DNA from: Glutinoglossum americanum
Lineage: Eukaryota > Ascomycota > Geoglossomycetes > Geoglossales > Geoglossaceae
Length of the DNA: 64,000 bases
Reading direction: 5' to 3'
NCBI GenBank assembly: GCA_020080175.1
Contig: JAGHQL010000014.1
Coordinates: forward strand, 124,001 to 188,000
Notes under the pieces: generated by a model
Databases searched by the model: none
Told to the model about the DNA's origin: nothing
What the model saw: only the letters and a program-made list of their open reading frames with translations
Made by a program: the position numbers and the translations under genes
Shown: piece by piece, positions 1-11,297 of the stretch
Layout: each line of letters opens with the position of its first letter
How positions within the stretch are numbered: position 1 is the stretch's first letter

Positions 1-1198
1 GGAATGGCCAAGGGTGCGGCGTAAGGGCCCGGGCCATCGGCTTCGCTTTTGGCTCTCCTCTGGGGTCAGAGGAGGGTTGGGGGTAGAACAGCGATCGCCA
101 CCGGTAGGACCGTGTGGTTCACTATGGGTAGGGTTCGGCCGGCCCTTGGTCGAAATCAAAGGGCTGCTCTTATTAGAACCCCAAGGCAGCCTCTCCACCA
201 TCTTGTCGAGTTTCGTAACGTCTCTAATATTGAGGATCCCTGGGCCGATATTCACTACCGCCGGCACAACGCCGTTTATCCCATAAATCTCCCGGACCTC
301 TTTCAGCGCATATGTTGTCGCATTAGTAAAGTATTCTGGAATTATTTCCTGGCCAAACTTTAGTGTAGACCCATCGCTCCCGCGTAGTTTGAACGGGTGA
401 AGAAATCCTCTTTTTGCGCCGGCTGCAGCAAAGGCATCTGAGATCGACACACTAGCAGGATCTATCGTCGTGAGCGCCTCAGACTCGTAGGTTCGGAAGA
501 GACAGAATCCGCTTCCCGAATCACCCCGCCTTTTGTAAGGTGCGACCAGGAACCTGTCATGTGAGTTAGCTTAGGATAACTCCTTAGCCCACCCAAAAAC
601 CAAGCTTGGGTACTTACGTATGCTTACATCGTGGTCCACACGTATCAGCGTCGCTCGTGCCATTGCCAAGGAGAGTTTTTCCAGTTCCGTACTTGTCTAT
701 GAGATAATCGATATGGCGGACAAGGTTGTCCATATCATAGACGGTTCGGTGGATGGAATGAGTAGACGTTCCGGGAATGGGCCTCCGCCGAGTCATCGCA
801 CTCACGATATTGAAATACTCGTATAGGCACTCCGAAACTGTCAGCCTAAATCGACCAAGCAGCATCGCCAGCCAACTTTCGGAATATAAGTCAGTTAGAG
901 TCCAAGACGTGGGGACCTTAGCTAGGGCTATACAGACCCTCCGCTCCCCACACCGCCAATAACGTCGAACACATCGCATGGTTTAATTGTACTCTGGCAT
1001 GGTCCCTGCTTTCCTTTGGGTGCTTCAGCGATACCCTTCATTAACGTATCGAGGATAAAAAGGCTCGCGATGCCTTGGTAACCGCCGCCGTCTATAAGAG
1101 AAGTTAAGCTCTTCGTGATTTGAAAGGAATTAACGGTCGTAGAAGGCCAACCTACCGATTGTTAGTATACGTAAATGCTTCTTCTGTTCAACAGCCAT
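1..1198 (-). CDS. Patatin-like protein, probable pseudoenzyme, 3' end off the window
   Basis: Patatin-like (phospholipase A2-type) domain, about 336 residues visible, running off the left edge. Exons on the minus strand are 1198-1156, 1091-938, 875-618 and 553-1, with introns of 62-64 nt in consistent phase. The start gives MAVEQKKHLRILTI before the glycine-rich loop DGGGYQG (residues 15-21), the usual place of the first intron in this family. Where active members read GTSTGG this one reads GVGSGG (61-66), putting Gly at the nucleophile position, and the later DGG motif carrying the catalytic Asp is not recognisable. The fold is still clear from MLLGRFRLTVSECL and FLVAPYKR. A Pro/Ser-rich linker begins near the window edge, so NB-ARC or repeat domains may follow outside. 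Probably a non-catalytic recognition or regulatory patatin domain. The family call is solid; loss of activity is inferred from the motifs. Confidence 0.8.
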
Positions 1199-1851
1199 GT
1201 TGAGCCCGACTTTGCGCTTGTCAGTGCCGTGGGCAATAACGAACAGTAACGAAACTCGTGGTTTATGGTAGGATGGGCGATGGAAACGTGGGTGGGCAAA
1301 GGCTTTTCCAGGATTCTGTAGGGTCGCCACCCCCCCGGCGGAATCTGCCACCAGAAAACTCGCGCAGTGGGGCTGGTGTTCGCCCCGTTTAGACGGCCTA
1401 ACCGATAGAAGCTTCAAGGCTGATTGGCAGCCAACCGGATTTGCACTACTTGGGACATTCATTGTTTGGGTGTGGTGATTCAGGTTGCAATTAGCCCGTT
1501 CCAGGCCCAGGCGGGACAACTAACGGAAGCACCAATTTAGGCGCCATTATGTTATGCGACCAATCCTAATTCGGGACCGTTTAAATTTGATTTACTTGGC
1601 CTTTGGCTTGACCGACTATTTCTTCCAACTGTCACACCCGAAAACGGTTCGGCCACAACTCTAAGCCCATTCTATTAAGCCACTTTCTTAGCCTCGTGCG
1701 GCTAGATGGCCCATGGATCCGCAGCCTCGCTTCGAGGCCTCATGTGCAACGAAAGAAGCTCAGAGGGTTAAAAGGGGAGGACTATTCTATATCTACCAGT
1801 GTGCTGCCTAGCCGAAGGCTCCATTGCCGACAGAGCGAATGCGATGTCTAG
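1199..1851. other. Divergent intergenic region between two patatin genes
   Basis: The minus-strand gene and the plus-strand gene start back to back about 650 bp apart, so this stretch probably holds both promoters. I see no convincing coding exon or RNA gene in it. Confidence 0.4.
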
Positions 1852-3164
1852 ATGGCTTCCCCACAAAATGCCGCGTCAACTGGAGGAGGTTCCGGTAGGC
1901 GAAATATATTGGTGTTAGGTGTGCTGATCCGCTTGTGGCATTTCTTTTGTGAGGCTAATGTCTCCGCTGCAGACGGCGGTGGTGTCCGTGGCCTTTCGTC
2001 GTTGGTTATCCTACGGTCCCTACTTGGCCAAGTCCAAGCGGTGGTTGGCGTGCCGTTAAACCCCCATGACATATTCGACCTGGTTGTGGGTACCAGCACC
2101 GGCGGGTATGTAACTAGACGCAGAGACAGATTGCGATCGCTAATAATTAACCCACAGGCTTATCGCTCTAATGATCGGAAAACTCGGAATGACCGTCGAC
2201 GAGTGCATCGAGCAATACAAAAGACTCTCAGGAGTCATATTTGTGGACGGCCGACACCTGAGGGGGAGGATGACACTTGGCCTCTTGAAAGAAAGGTATT
2301 CCGAGGGTGTTTTGTGTCGCGAAATAGAGGAGCTATTCAGACGGAAAGGCCGTAACCCAGCTGAAACGATGGCCACTAGCGTAAAACTGCTACCTGAAAC
2401 AGAGAGAGCACACTCGTACGTATCTTGGCTCCCTACGCTACGTCGATAGGCAATTCTAACTTTAGGCGTTTAGTGCGGTTGTCTGCAGAGAATATATCGA
2501 TACGCCCAATGGGCCTCCTCGCCTTAAACCGGAGGCAGTCTTGCTCTGTAGTCACCCATGCCCAGGACCAAGGATCCGATGCACCGTCTGTCGTGCTGGA
2601 AGGGCGACCTCCGCCGCGCCTTCATACTTTCCACCACAAATGATACAGAGAGATGGACAAAAGGACGCACGCCTCATTGATGGCGGCCTGCAGTTCAGTA
2701 ATCCGTCAGTTGCTGCATGGTACCATTACCGAAGACGCACCCATAAAGGACTGGAATGGGAAGGTAGCCGGCTAATAAGCCTTGGTACTGGGAGATATGA
2801 TGGCGAAAGCTATCACCCTCCGCAACGGACACGTTTAAAGCGGTTGATTCATATGCCGTCGGCAATCACTCTCATGAGAGACGCCACCACCGATCCGAAC
2901 AATACGGCAACACACATGGAAGAGATCGCAGGGCTTAGCTCGGTCAACATCGAATACCACCGCTTTAGCGCGACCACGGGCGTCTGTTGGATAAAAATGG
3001 ATGATTACAAGAGTTTGGAATTTATCGAAAGACGGACAGATGAATATCTTAGGTTCCCCGATGTCAGCAGGGAGATTACCGAGTGTGCGGAAAGTATAGC
3101 GCAAGATTATATTGAAGGGCTCAATAGATCTGCGGGAGAGTTAGGTAACGGTGAGGCCACGTAG
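1852..3164 (+). CDS. Stand-alone patatin-like phospholipase with intact motifs
   Basis: Four exons (1852-1918, 1973-2105, 2158-2419, 2466-3164) encode about 386 residues. Patatin-type enzymes cleave acyl chains from glycerolipids using a Ser-Asp dyad. All elements are present: oxyanion loop DGGGVRG (23-29), nucleophile elbow GTSTGG with Ser64, the helix MIGKLGMTVDECI, the strand RATSAAPSYFPP and DGGLQFSNPS with Asp226. The first three introns sit where they do in the 16.1-kb paralogue. The third intron uses a weaker GTATCT donor and is only 46 nt. Unlike that paralogue it ends soon after the patatin domain with no NB-ARC or TPR part, so it is either a free enzyme or a truncated receptor. Predicted catalytically competent. 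The family call is firm; the exact splice sites of intron 3 are less so. Confidence 0.8.
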
Positions 3165-4961
3165 GCCTAGGTGTGGGATGTCGGTGCTAGTGCCCATATC
3201 GGGTGGTAATGTCCATCTACTTAGATCTTCCCCCTCCTGTATTCTAAGAACTTACAACTCTATTCCGGTAACCAATAAAATACTATTCTTCTTCTCTCTA
3301 CTCTAGCCCCAGATTAGGCGTCGCACATATGCTGTGTATGATAGCATCCAGTACCTAGTGGGAGACTCAAGTGTAATAACTGCGTTTCATGTTAACTTTG
3401 GCAAGGTGTGCTAAATGGGGAAGGCTCGAAATGGCTGCTAGTTCCTGCTAGATAGCGTAACTATTGATATAACACGATAGAAATACCGTGCAGACGCCAT
3501 GACAGACGCCATAGGACTCCGGGACGGGCACAAAAAAGGGAATAAATTTTTAGCGAGGCACGATAGCAAGTATTGGTATACCCTGGAGGTACATGCGCGC
3601 CTCCGAGGTGCGGACCCTGCTCCTCCTGTACGCGGTTCCTACTAATTCCACGTTGATAAACAAATTACTCCTATAAAGCTCTTGCACACTATAACTGCAA
3701 CGACGCTAAAGAGAAAAAACAAGTCTGGGAGCTGGAGCCCGAGTCGTTGATTCTGGCTGACATTCGTGAAAAGCCTTCCTGGGTGCTTGGCATGGGCATT
3801 AAAGGCGTGGATGCTTGTACGGATCCCACGTGTCATTAGGGTTCGTGGGCTCCAGGGGTCTGGTAGATCAACACGACATCCCGGTTGGCGTAAAAGCCGC
3901 AAAGTTAAATCAAAACTTTGTTGTGGAAATCTACCCCGTAAAATCGCTGGCGATCCGAGCTCGCGTGGACTGCTAAGTTACGCAAGTGGCTAGTGCTGTT
4001 TTACCTGTAGGTTTAATGCGGAGTGGCACATCACGAACAAATTTTGAGCGCAAGCCTCAAGGCGAATCTAAACTGGCGATTGTGGCTGGGGGACTTCTCA
4101 CCATTAGGGAAATTCCGCTTCCTACCAAAATTGCAGGTGCATAAAATAAATTAACAATGAGCGGTCGTGTTAATGCGCATGTCGGTTTATTAAACAGTTA
4201 AGATTTGATGCAAATTTTTTAATTGCTTGATATTAGAATTGAGTCCCTGATGGCTACGATGATGGATGGGAGGAAGGTCCCTTTGGTGTATAACAGATCC
4301 GTGAGGAAGGACAGGTTGTTTATCCAGTAGCTGCTTAAAGGCCGGTCTCTCAATGATAGCATCAAATCAGGCCAAACTGCATTTTAGGTGTCGGCTTACT
4401 CTAACACCTTAGCAAGCGGATGAAGCTTGCCTGACAAACAAATAGCTAATCCGGGGTAATAGCTAATGGCCTCCTTCTACTCTAAACCCTGGGAGAAAAA
4501 CATCCAATAGAAAGAGCATCTGGATTCTGGGCTTTTTGATAACAAAAATGGGTCGAAGCTAAAGCGATAAGCAATTGATCGATAATTAAGCCACAAAATA
4601 CAGTACACAAGAGGGAGAGAGGGTGTCAGGCGCGTCAGCGAGCTACTGGGATTGCGGCAGCACCGCGGTGGTGGTCTATTGCATCATGTAACCACCTATC
4701 ACCCGGCTTGATGGGGAAATGAAATTGCAAAGTGTCTTCGACCCAAGTAAAGGCAAAGGCCACCGACACACGCGCGAATGATTTATTTATGGCCAGTTCG
4801 TGAAAGGGCTACAACCACCTTAACCGAATACTTTTGTTAGAAGCCTCTACACCTCACTCGACTGTTACTGCGAGAGGGCCCTGCTCACTCAAACAGGCGG
4901 CATAGGAGAGACCGATGGCTAGATGGACCCTGTATCGCGTCCGTGACCCCCGGATATGCCG
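3165..4961. other. Gene-poor stretch, nothing recognised
   Basis: Only short, unconvincing reading frames on both strands. No terminal repeats, RNA gene or known transposase motif seen. An 86-residue minus-strand frame at 3642-3902 has no recognisable domain. Confidence 0.4.
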
Positions 4962-5261
4962 TCATATATCCACCTTGTATCCACCCGCTAGTAGCTCTGA
5001 CCGGATTTCAAACAAGGACCTTCCACGCAATGGCGACCCAAAGATTATCGCAATACCCGCCATCCCAGTTCTTCTCTTGAACACCGCACGTCTCTCCGCA
5101 GTTGAGAATCTCCGGCTGCCCAGAAACACCGCAATGCACGCCGCATTGAGGCCCCAGAACACAATGGCGCTGATGCCCTTGAACTTGAACATCGCCGCCT
5201 CGGCAGCAGTGCGGACGTCGCTGGGGAGGCCCTGGAGTAGCGAAGGTGTCTTATCGGCCAT
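4962..5261 (-). CDS. Small membrane protein, unknown function
   Basis: A 99-residue minus-strand frame with a good start (MADKTPSLLQGLPSDV). It has a hydrophobic segment around residues 28-47 (GISAIVFWGLNAACIAVFLG) followed by a basic stretch (RRFSTAERRAVFKRR) and a second short hydrophobic patch, as expected of a small one- or two-helix membrane protein. GC-rich third positions and the even composition favour this strand over the overlapping plus-strand frame. The last 20 residues lose this character, so the true 3' end may lie across an unrecognised intron. I do not recognise the family. Confidence 0.55.
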   Translation of the reverse strand: MADKTPSLLQGLPSDVRTAAEAAMFKFKGISAIVFWGLNAACIAVFLGSRRFSTAERRAVFKRRTGMAGIAIIFGSPLRGRSLFEIRSELLAGGYKVDI

Positions 5262-8200
5262 GTTGGGGTGGTGTGTGTACGTGCCGCGCGGGCGTAATCG
5301 AATGCCCGGGCCTGCATACTGGCTGGGGACGCGGCGAAGATATTCTCAACCTCAACTTTTCGCTGCTCTGTGGCAAGCCGGATGCCAAAAAGACGCCCGA
5401 CTTGGCTTGGAGCTTTGAGAGAGGTGGCCCGGCAGTAGTTTATGGCTTTCCACGTGTTGGGGAATGCTCAGGCACCGCCTCGTGGCACCCCTACTGAGCT
5501 GAAGGGGGTGTCCCTTAGCAGTTGAGTGGCGGCGCCACTTCAGTTGCTATGGTGTGGCCAAATTCCATAGTTGCGATCAATTTAATTTATTTACCTCTAT
5601 CCGTTGGTTACATAGTTCTAGCTACCATTCCCCCGCCTATAACATAACCTTCAACACCACGCGCTCGAGTTGACTAGGGAAACTTGGACGAGGTACAGGG
5701 CGCGCTGCCTGTCGCTGGAGAAGCATTGGAGGGCGTCAGTGGGGTTGGTTTGGTCCCAGGAGCGGGAGTCCGCGCATCCGAGGACGCTAGCGCGGGTGCT
5801 GTTGTTGTACCAGAAAACTCTGAAGATGTCTCGGCCAGTGGGGGTTATGACCAAGGAAAAATTCAAGACTTGAAGTGTTGAGTGCCCATAAACCAGCCAA
5901 CGGGTTGCAAAGGCGAAGCAACAGAGCTGGTATATATGTGCCGCCCCCAAAGAGTATAAGAAAAAAGTAATGACTATGAGCTCCGCAACGGAATGTCTTG
6001 GATCCCCGCACATTATATGGATGGATATCCCTGTCGCTATGAGAGACTTGCGGAGTTCTGGCTACAGGGTTAGGTGCCGAGTGTCGTCATCTTCCAGGCA
6101 ATTCAGCGATTTCCACGTTGACTGTTCTAGTGGTTCTCAAGGGGTTGTCTTCGGCTCCTCTCTTTCGAAACTGGCCCGCAATTTATCGGAGCACACCAAC
6201 GCCATCCAAGTGGTTACCCTTGGTTCCATTGTGGATATCGGAGCGGGCGTCCTCCGGCTCATTTGAGGGATCAGTATCCTCGATTTCACAGCGGGCACCC
6301 TCCAGGCCACCTCCGGGATCGGTATCCTCCATTTCGGAATGGGTATTAGGCCTAGGCCGATCCGGGGCGGCCCGAATAATAGACGAGATAAAGACGTAAG
6401 GACTATCCGGTGGAGGTGTAAGACCCGGGGTATGCCTCGCAATCCCGTAATGGCTGCGGCGAAGCCACAATGATTATTCGTCGAAGAATGATATATGCGC
6501 ATGAGGTGCTGAGACTGATAAAAACAGCGACCCAGCTGGTCAGATACCTGGATGTGCTGTCGGTGACCAAGATTTGTGCCACTGAATCACGGTGAGTAGA
6601 AAGGTAGGGCGGTAGAGCCTTAAAGGGAGCTCACAGGGGAAGAACAGTTGGTCGTAGTCGTACCAGACGAACCACAGACCGATTTTGATGTAATTAGTGG
6701 TAGACATGGCCGGTAGGCAAGCAATATTTGACTCTAGCAGGTGGCACCAAAGAACGGGCAGCGGGCAACCAAGCCGGGATCCGCGGCTCTAGTAAGAAGG
6801 TGGGTAATGAATGAGTTCCAGTGGAGTAATTATTCTAACCTACTAACCTGCGGCGGCGAGACTAGCAAGAGGTACTAACAGGTTGGAAAGAAGTGCTTGA
6901 AATGGATTGGGCAGAAGAGCATTCACTAATGAACGAGGCAATCTTATAAGTTCGTGGAAGTTGCCCTTTTTAAATGCTAGTAATTACCAACAGGCTTGCG
7001 CTGTTATCTTGGCCGTGGAGTAGCCGTGCGCCTTGGACATCGCCTATTCCCCGGATCAGGCAGGGGATCAACAGTCCAGTCCTCGGCTGCTAGCGGGGGT
7101 CAGGTTATTTATCCACCCAGCCCCAAAAAGTGTCCCTAAACAGGTCAGCCTTGCCCGGATTCGCTCATTGGCTCAGTCAACCTGCTAGATAAAAAACAAT
7201 TCTGACGGATGGGAGCGTGGTTGAGGACGCGACGATCGGAGTTAACAGTCGAGACTTCAGCGGGATTATCCGGGAACAAACATGAAAGCTCGGGTCTGCA
7301 CTTCAATGGGCAGAGCTATCCCCCACACACCGAGCGGAGTGCCTTGCACGGCTCACAAGCTGGAACGTCCCAGCAACACTGGCGAGCGGGAGCATTTTGT
7401 CTCCGAGCCCTCTCACCTGGGCTGGGGGCTTTGCTAGCTCGGATGGTAGAAAGCCCGCCAGGTCTCCGGCGGCCCGGAGGATAACACAAGAGGCTGATCG
7501 GAGGATGGAGTAGGCTGCTCAGTTAAAGTGGAAGCCTAAATCTAGAGAAATAAAAAGAGAAAGAGAAATCTCGCTAACCCCCCCAAGAATTGGCTAGTTG
7601 ATCCCAATGCCATAGATAACCACAATAAGCCCGAAGCTTAAGCTTAAAATGGCCTGCGACAATCACAGGAGCAGCGGCCGTAGTAACAGATAGCAAAACT
7701 TAGGACCCTTGACTCTTGTGCAATTCACGTTGTCCGCCTCTCGGTCGGGTCTACTATCATGCTTAGTGGCCGTCCGTCACGACCGCACAATACGCTCGCG
7801 CGGTGGGCACGAAAAATACTAGGATTGCTGGGGTCCAAACCCCCTGTGTAGTTGTGTGCGAGAGATATCCTGAGGCACTTTGTACAAATAACTGGGTAAA
7901 AGTTTCAATGGAGCGACAGAACAAAGTCTGACCAGTGACCAGCCTCACTCAAAACTGCGCATGGGGGCAGCCAGGCGTCGCAAAATGGAAGGTGGTCTCG
8001 CAGAGCCGGTATCATCCCATGGGGTTGTTTTTTAGTTTTAGCTCTAGCAGGATGGCCGCTGGAGGTGACTTGCTATTATCGCGTTGCATGCGTTCGTGGT
8101 GAATCGATCTTCCTCTTAGTTGGCCTTGTACGGTGGCTGAGCTTTGGGTGTTTTCATGCGTTCGGCTTGCGGGATTCCGCCTGCGCGAGCCGGACAAACT

Positions 8201-8317
8201 AAATTTTCGGTGCGGCTCCCGTCACCCCCCATCGCCTCCCATCACCTAGCGACAACAGACTTGCCCGGCGATCTCGCTCTTCGTGGGGAAACTCTACGGC
8301 TTTCATCTTGATAAAAG
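5262..8317. other. Gene-poor stretch with a short tandem duplication
   Basis: No gene I can support. At 5650-6010 both strands are open with similar low credibility. A 48-bp imperfect tandem duplication lies at 6244-6350. From about 6500 to 8300 stops are frequent in all frames and I see no element boundaries. Confidence 0.35.
6244..6350. repeat. Imperfect 48-bp tandem duplication
   Basis: Two neighbouring copies of a roughly 48-bp unit, the first beginning GCGGGCGTCCTCCGGCTC and the second GCGGGCACCCTCCAGGCC, each containing GGGATC(A/G)GTATCCTC. Read on the minus strand the units encode similar acidic peptides (EIEDTDPSNEPEDAR and EMEDTDPGGGLEGAR), which may mark a small repeat-bearing exon, but no surrounding gene could be built. 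Confidence 0.55.
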
Positions 8318-9370
8318 ATGTTTCTCTGGGGATCAAGAGTAGAGACCCAAGTCTCAGCGACGGACGAATACTCCACGCGAGGTGCCTACGGACTGAAAGT
8401 TTGCCACGACGAGTGACTCTTTCCCCACACACCCACCGCGCAAGGGTCGCCCCAATGGTACCTTCGAAAACCTGCTACGGTAACGTCGCGCAACCAGCAT
8501 AATCTTCGTCCACGGAATCACCGGAAACTGCGAGACGACATGGACGCACAAGGCCTCCGGGGCCTTCTGGCCGCGGGACCTCCTCAAGAGCGACGTCCCG
8601 AAGTCCCGCATCCTGGGCTATGGCTACAACGCCGACGCAACGCATCTCTGAGCCATGACGTCCACCAACCGTATTGGCAACCACGCGATGAACCTGGCAA
8701 ACGCCCTTGCGCAGCTCCGCGATAGGACCGATACCACCGAGTGCCCTCTGATCTTCGTCGTGCACAGCCTCGGAGGCCTCGTATTCGAAGATGTGAGCTC
8801 TCTCCCTCCCCCTCTTGAGCTTTCAGCGATCCAATTCCTTTTTCTTTTTTTTTTTTTTCTCGGCCACCGCTAACACGACGTCCCCAGATCGTCCCAAAAC
8901 ACTCCGCCATCCTCCCCTCCTACAATAGCATTGGCATCCACGCAAACCACATGGACATGCCGCACTTCGACAACCCCCAGGACGCTGGGTCCGCGCGCAC
9001 GCCCGGCTGCGGTCGTCTGCCCCGCAACCCGCCCCGCTCCAGCAGTTCGGGTACCCGGCGCCGGCACCGCTTTCTTCATGACCGTCGTCTTATGGCGCTC
9101 CGCAACAACAACAACAACAACAACAACAACAGCTTCCTCTGGGGTGGCGACAGGATAGCTATCCCGCGCAGGCCGGTTCGGCGTACGGCGATAATAAGGT
9201 CTACCCGCCCTCCTCGCGCGATGGCCAGCCTGCGCCACCCGAGATGTACCAGCGACAGCCCTCGGCCTACCCTGCTTACCCCCCCCAGTCCTCGTCACCA
9301 TCGTCGTCGCCCTACCCCCAACAACCCTGATGTGCCGGTCCGGGGCTCACGTTTTGGTAGCATACCCTAA
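8318..9370 (+). pseudogene. Damaged alpha/beta-hydrolase (SERAC1/DUF676-like) gene with Gln/Pro-rich tail
   Basis: Fragments match the lipase-like alpha/beta-hydrolase domain found alone or at the N terminus of fungal NLRs. A first exon near 8318-8413 (MFLWGSRVETQVSATDE then YGLKVCHDE), then IIFVHGITGNCETTW and FWPRDLL from about 8499, the nucleophile elbow VHSLGGLV near 8767, a donor at 8793, and a third exon from 8888 with the His-bearing strand IHANHMDMPHF. An in-frame TGA at 8649 sits where relatives have Trp. After the His strand the family-like reading shifts frame into a Gln/Pro-rich tail (a CAA run encodes poly-Gln) that contains a second stop, and no splice model joins it cleanly. 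Most likely a recently broken host gene; an unusual splice form is the alternative. Confidence 0.6.
9103..9131 (+). repeat. CAA trinucleotide microsatellite
   Basis: Nine or more tandem CAA units inside the hydrolase relic, encoding a poly-Gln run in the frame that also gives the Pro-rich tail (GWRQDSYPAQAGSAYGDN). Length variation here would change the tail. Confidence 0.85.
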
Positions 9371-9644
9371 GTCACGTGCTCAGAACGACCCGTTTACTCG
9401 TGCCTTCCTGTCCCTTGATTGCGGATTAGTAAGTCTTAAGCTCAAAGCTCGGGGGTCTTTCGGGGTGCGTGGTTTGGCGTTATCCACCTCCCTCGGTCCT
9501 TGGTCTGTAAATACCTAAACGTGTTCGCTAGGATAGTGGATCTGGATTTTCTCTTTTTCCCCCTATGCTCGTGCGTCCTGTTTTTCCATCTAGGTCTAGA
9601 GGCAAGCAGTGGCTTTAGAAAAGCACTTTATCTGCTTGTATTTA

Positions 9645-11295
9645 ACGTCCCGGACCGGGTAGCGAGACAGGACCGGGTAGCGAGACACCTGGCCAGCGCA
9701 CCTCTATTGAGCTGCCGCGACTACGATAAGAGTGCTGCAGTCACTTTCTGAGCTTTTGCTAATGCTGCTATAGTTCTCTTCTTCTTCTTCTAATGGTATT
9801 GGGATGCGGGCTTGCCGGGTATGGTGAGTAGTCCGCCGGGGTACTGCTGGTGCCCGATTGCATCTTCTCTTCGCCAAAGCCTCTCTAACTTCTGCAACTG
9901 TCATCTCCCGTCCTCCTTCAACTCTAGATCACTTTCTAGGCCCTTTTGCTTGCTTCTTTTAATGGTAATTCATCAATTCTTGATGTTCTTTCTGAGCAAT
10001 GGCAGCACTTGCCAAGGCGGTACCTGCTGCTTTGCTAATCTTACTAACTAGAGCTTGCGCCTTAGAATTCTTGTCGCCTAGTAGGTCTCTTGCTGTTGCT
10101 AGAGCCTGAGTAATCTCTTCAGCATTCTTGGGAGTTTGATGATGTGTTGTAGTATGTAGGCGGGGTGGTAGCTGACCGATAAACTTGAAACCACTTGTTG
10201 AGATTATCTAAATGTTACGGTGGCCGCCGGGTAAGGGCCCGGCCGGCCACCGAACAAGCTAAGGAGGAGGGCTAGCCCTAAGGAAGGCCGGCGGAGTATA
10301 AGGGAAGCCACCCCTACACGTAATACACTAAGCCAACGACACACGAGCAGGGCCCCGCAAGGCCCCGCTGACGACATCATTAGGAACTCCACATGAGAGC
10401 ACGGCCAGCGGTGAAGGAACCACACACGAACATAGGTAAAGGACATTAGCTAAAGGGCCCGCACGGGGCCGATGGATAACCTAGCTATTAGCCAATTATA
10501 GGAGGACCGGGCGGGCTCCCACCCCCGGGCCCCTCAGGGCTATTAGTATATATAGAAGGCCGAGGAGGACCCGGAAGGGAACCTCATCGGTCAATACCTA
10601 TAACCCGCCTAGATAGACTAGCAAGACTAATAGACTCCTCCACCGTGCCACGTGGCCGGCCTCCCTCTACTCCTTCGTGACCGGCCCTCTAGGGCTAGCT
10701 CGGCCCTGACGCCCGCGGCACCCAGGCACTCGCGGCCAGCTTATATAAGCAGCCGTTACACTAAAGTGCAAGCAGCAATTCTAGAATGATCTAAAGGCCT
10801 TACAATAACAGATTGGAGATTGGAATGATGTTTGATAAATCTCTTTGTCCAGTTCTAGCCTAAAATGTGGGTGGAAATCGCGTCTCGGCGCGATTGCTCG
10901 GCGCGCTGCTGAATTAAGAACTCTGCCATCAACCTTAGCATATCGTGGCGAACTGGAAACCCTTGACCTGCCCGTTGTTGAATCCAATCCACTAATGCCT
11001 GTTCTTCCTCTAGAGTGCATGCTTGTTGAGCCCCGTGAGCCTGCTGTCTTGATGGGCACCCATTCTGCCTATGGGTCACGGTGACATTAGGAGCCTCAAA
11101 GAGGTGTGCAGCACCTCGTATAGAAGTTGTACCACCAGATTCCAGTACCTCAAGCGATAGATCAACTCTTGTTTTATTACCCATTATAATAGTTAAGATA
11201 CGTGACTTTTATTCTGCTGGTTATGGTACTTTTCGAAGGGTCGGTCGGGAGGTGTCTCGTTACACGGTCCTGTCTCGCTACCCGGTCCGGGACGT
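9645..11295 (-). mobile_element. Internally deleted Fot1/pogo-type (Tc1-mariner superfamily) DNA transposon
   Basis: Terminal inverted repeats begin ACGTCCCGGACCGGGTAGCG at 9645 and end with the reverse complement at 11295, matching for about 45 bp with few differences, and are flanked by TA on both sides (9643-9644 and 11296-11297), the target duplication of this superfamily. Each repeat contains two copies of an 18-bp subunit (GGACCGGGTAGCGAGACA). Transposase sequence lies on the minus strand. The N-terminal HTH/CENP-B-type region is at 11184-10766 (TSIRGAAHLFEAPN, CTLEEEQALVDWI, GFPVRHDMLRLMAEFL, NWTKRFIKHH) and the C-terminal tail near 10205-9800 (QLPPRLHTTT, TPKNAEEITQAL). The DDE catalytic core between them is missing. 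Non-autonomous; it could be moved only by a transposase encoded elsewhere. Confidence 0.85.
10213..10760. mobile_element. Solo LTR of an LTR retrotransposon (fossil), nested in the DNA transposon
   Basis: A 548-bp segment with ends TGTTACGG and CCGTTACA (TG...CA termini, 8-bp inverted repeat) and a 5-bp target duplication CTAAA on each side (10208-10212, 10761-10765). No internal gag or pol sequence is present, so this is a solo LTR left by recombination between the two ends of a once full element. TATA-like stretches lie at about 10549 and 10741. The family (Gypsy or Copia) cannot be told from the LTR alone. It is younger than the transposon it interrupts. Confidence 0.88.
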
Positions 11296-11297
11296 TA

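Noticed and set aside
4915-5418. Plus-strand 167-residue open frame
   Set aside because: It overlaps the minus-strand small membrane protein, which has the better start, hydrophobic pattern and composition.
5651-6013. Minus-strand 120-residue frame resembling a small secreted protein
   Set aside because: The opposite strand is open over the same bases with equal credibility; no conserved motif to decide.
8649-9084. Repeat-induced point mutation as the cause of the hydrolase stops
   Set aside because: The likely changes (TGG to TGA, CGA to TGA) are not in the CpA context typical of that process, and the region is not AT-enriched.
9103-9131. Regular short repeats as a CRISPR-like array
   Set aside because: A plain CAA microsatellite without spacers in a eukaryotic genome.
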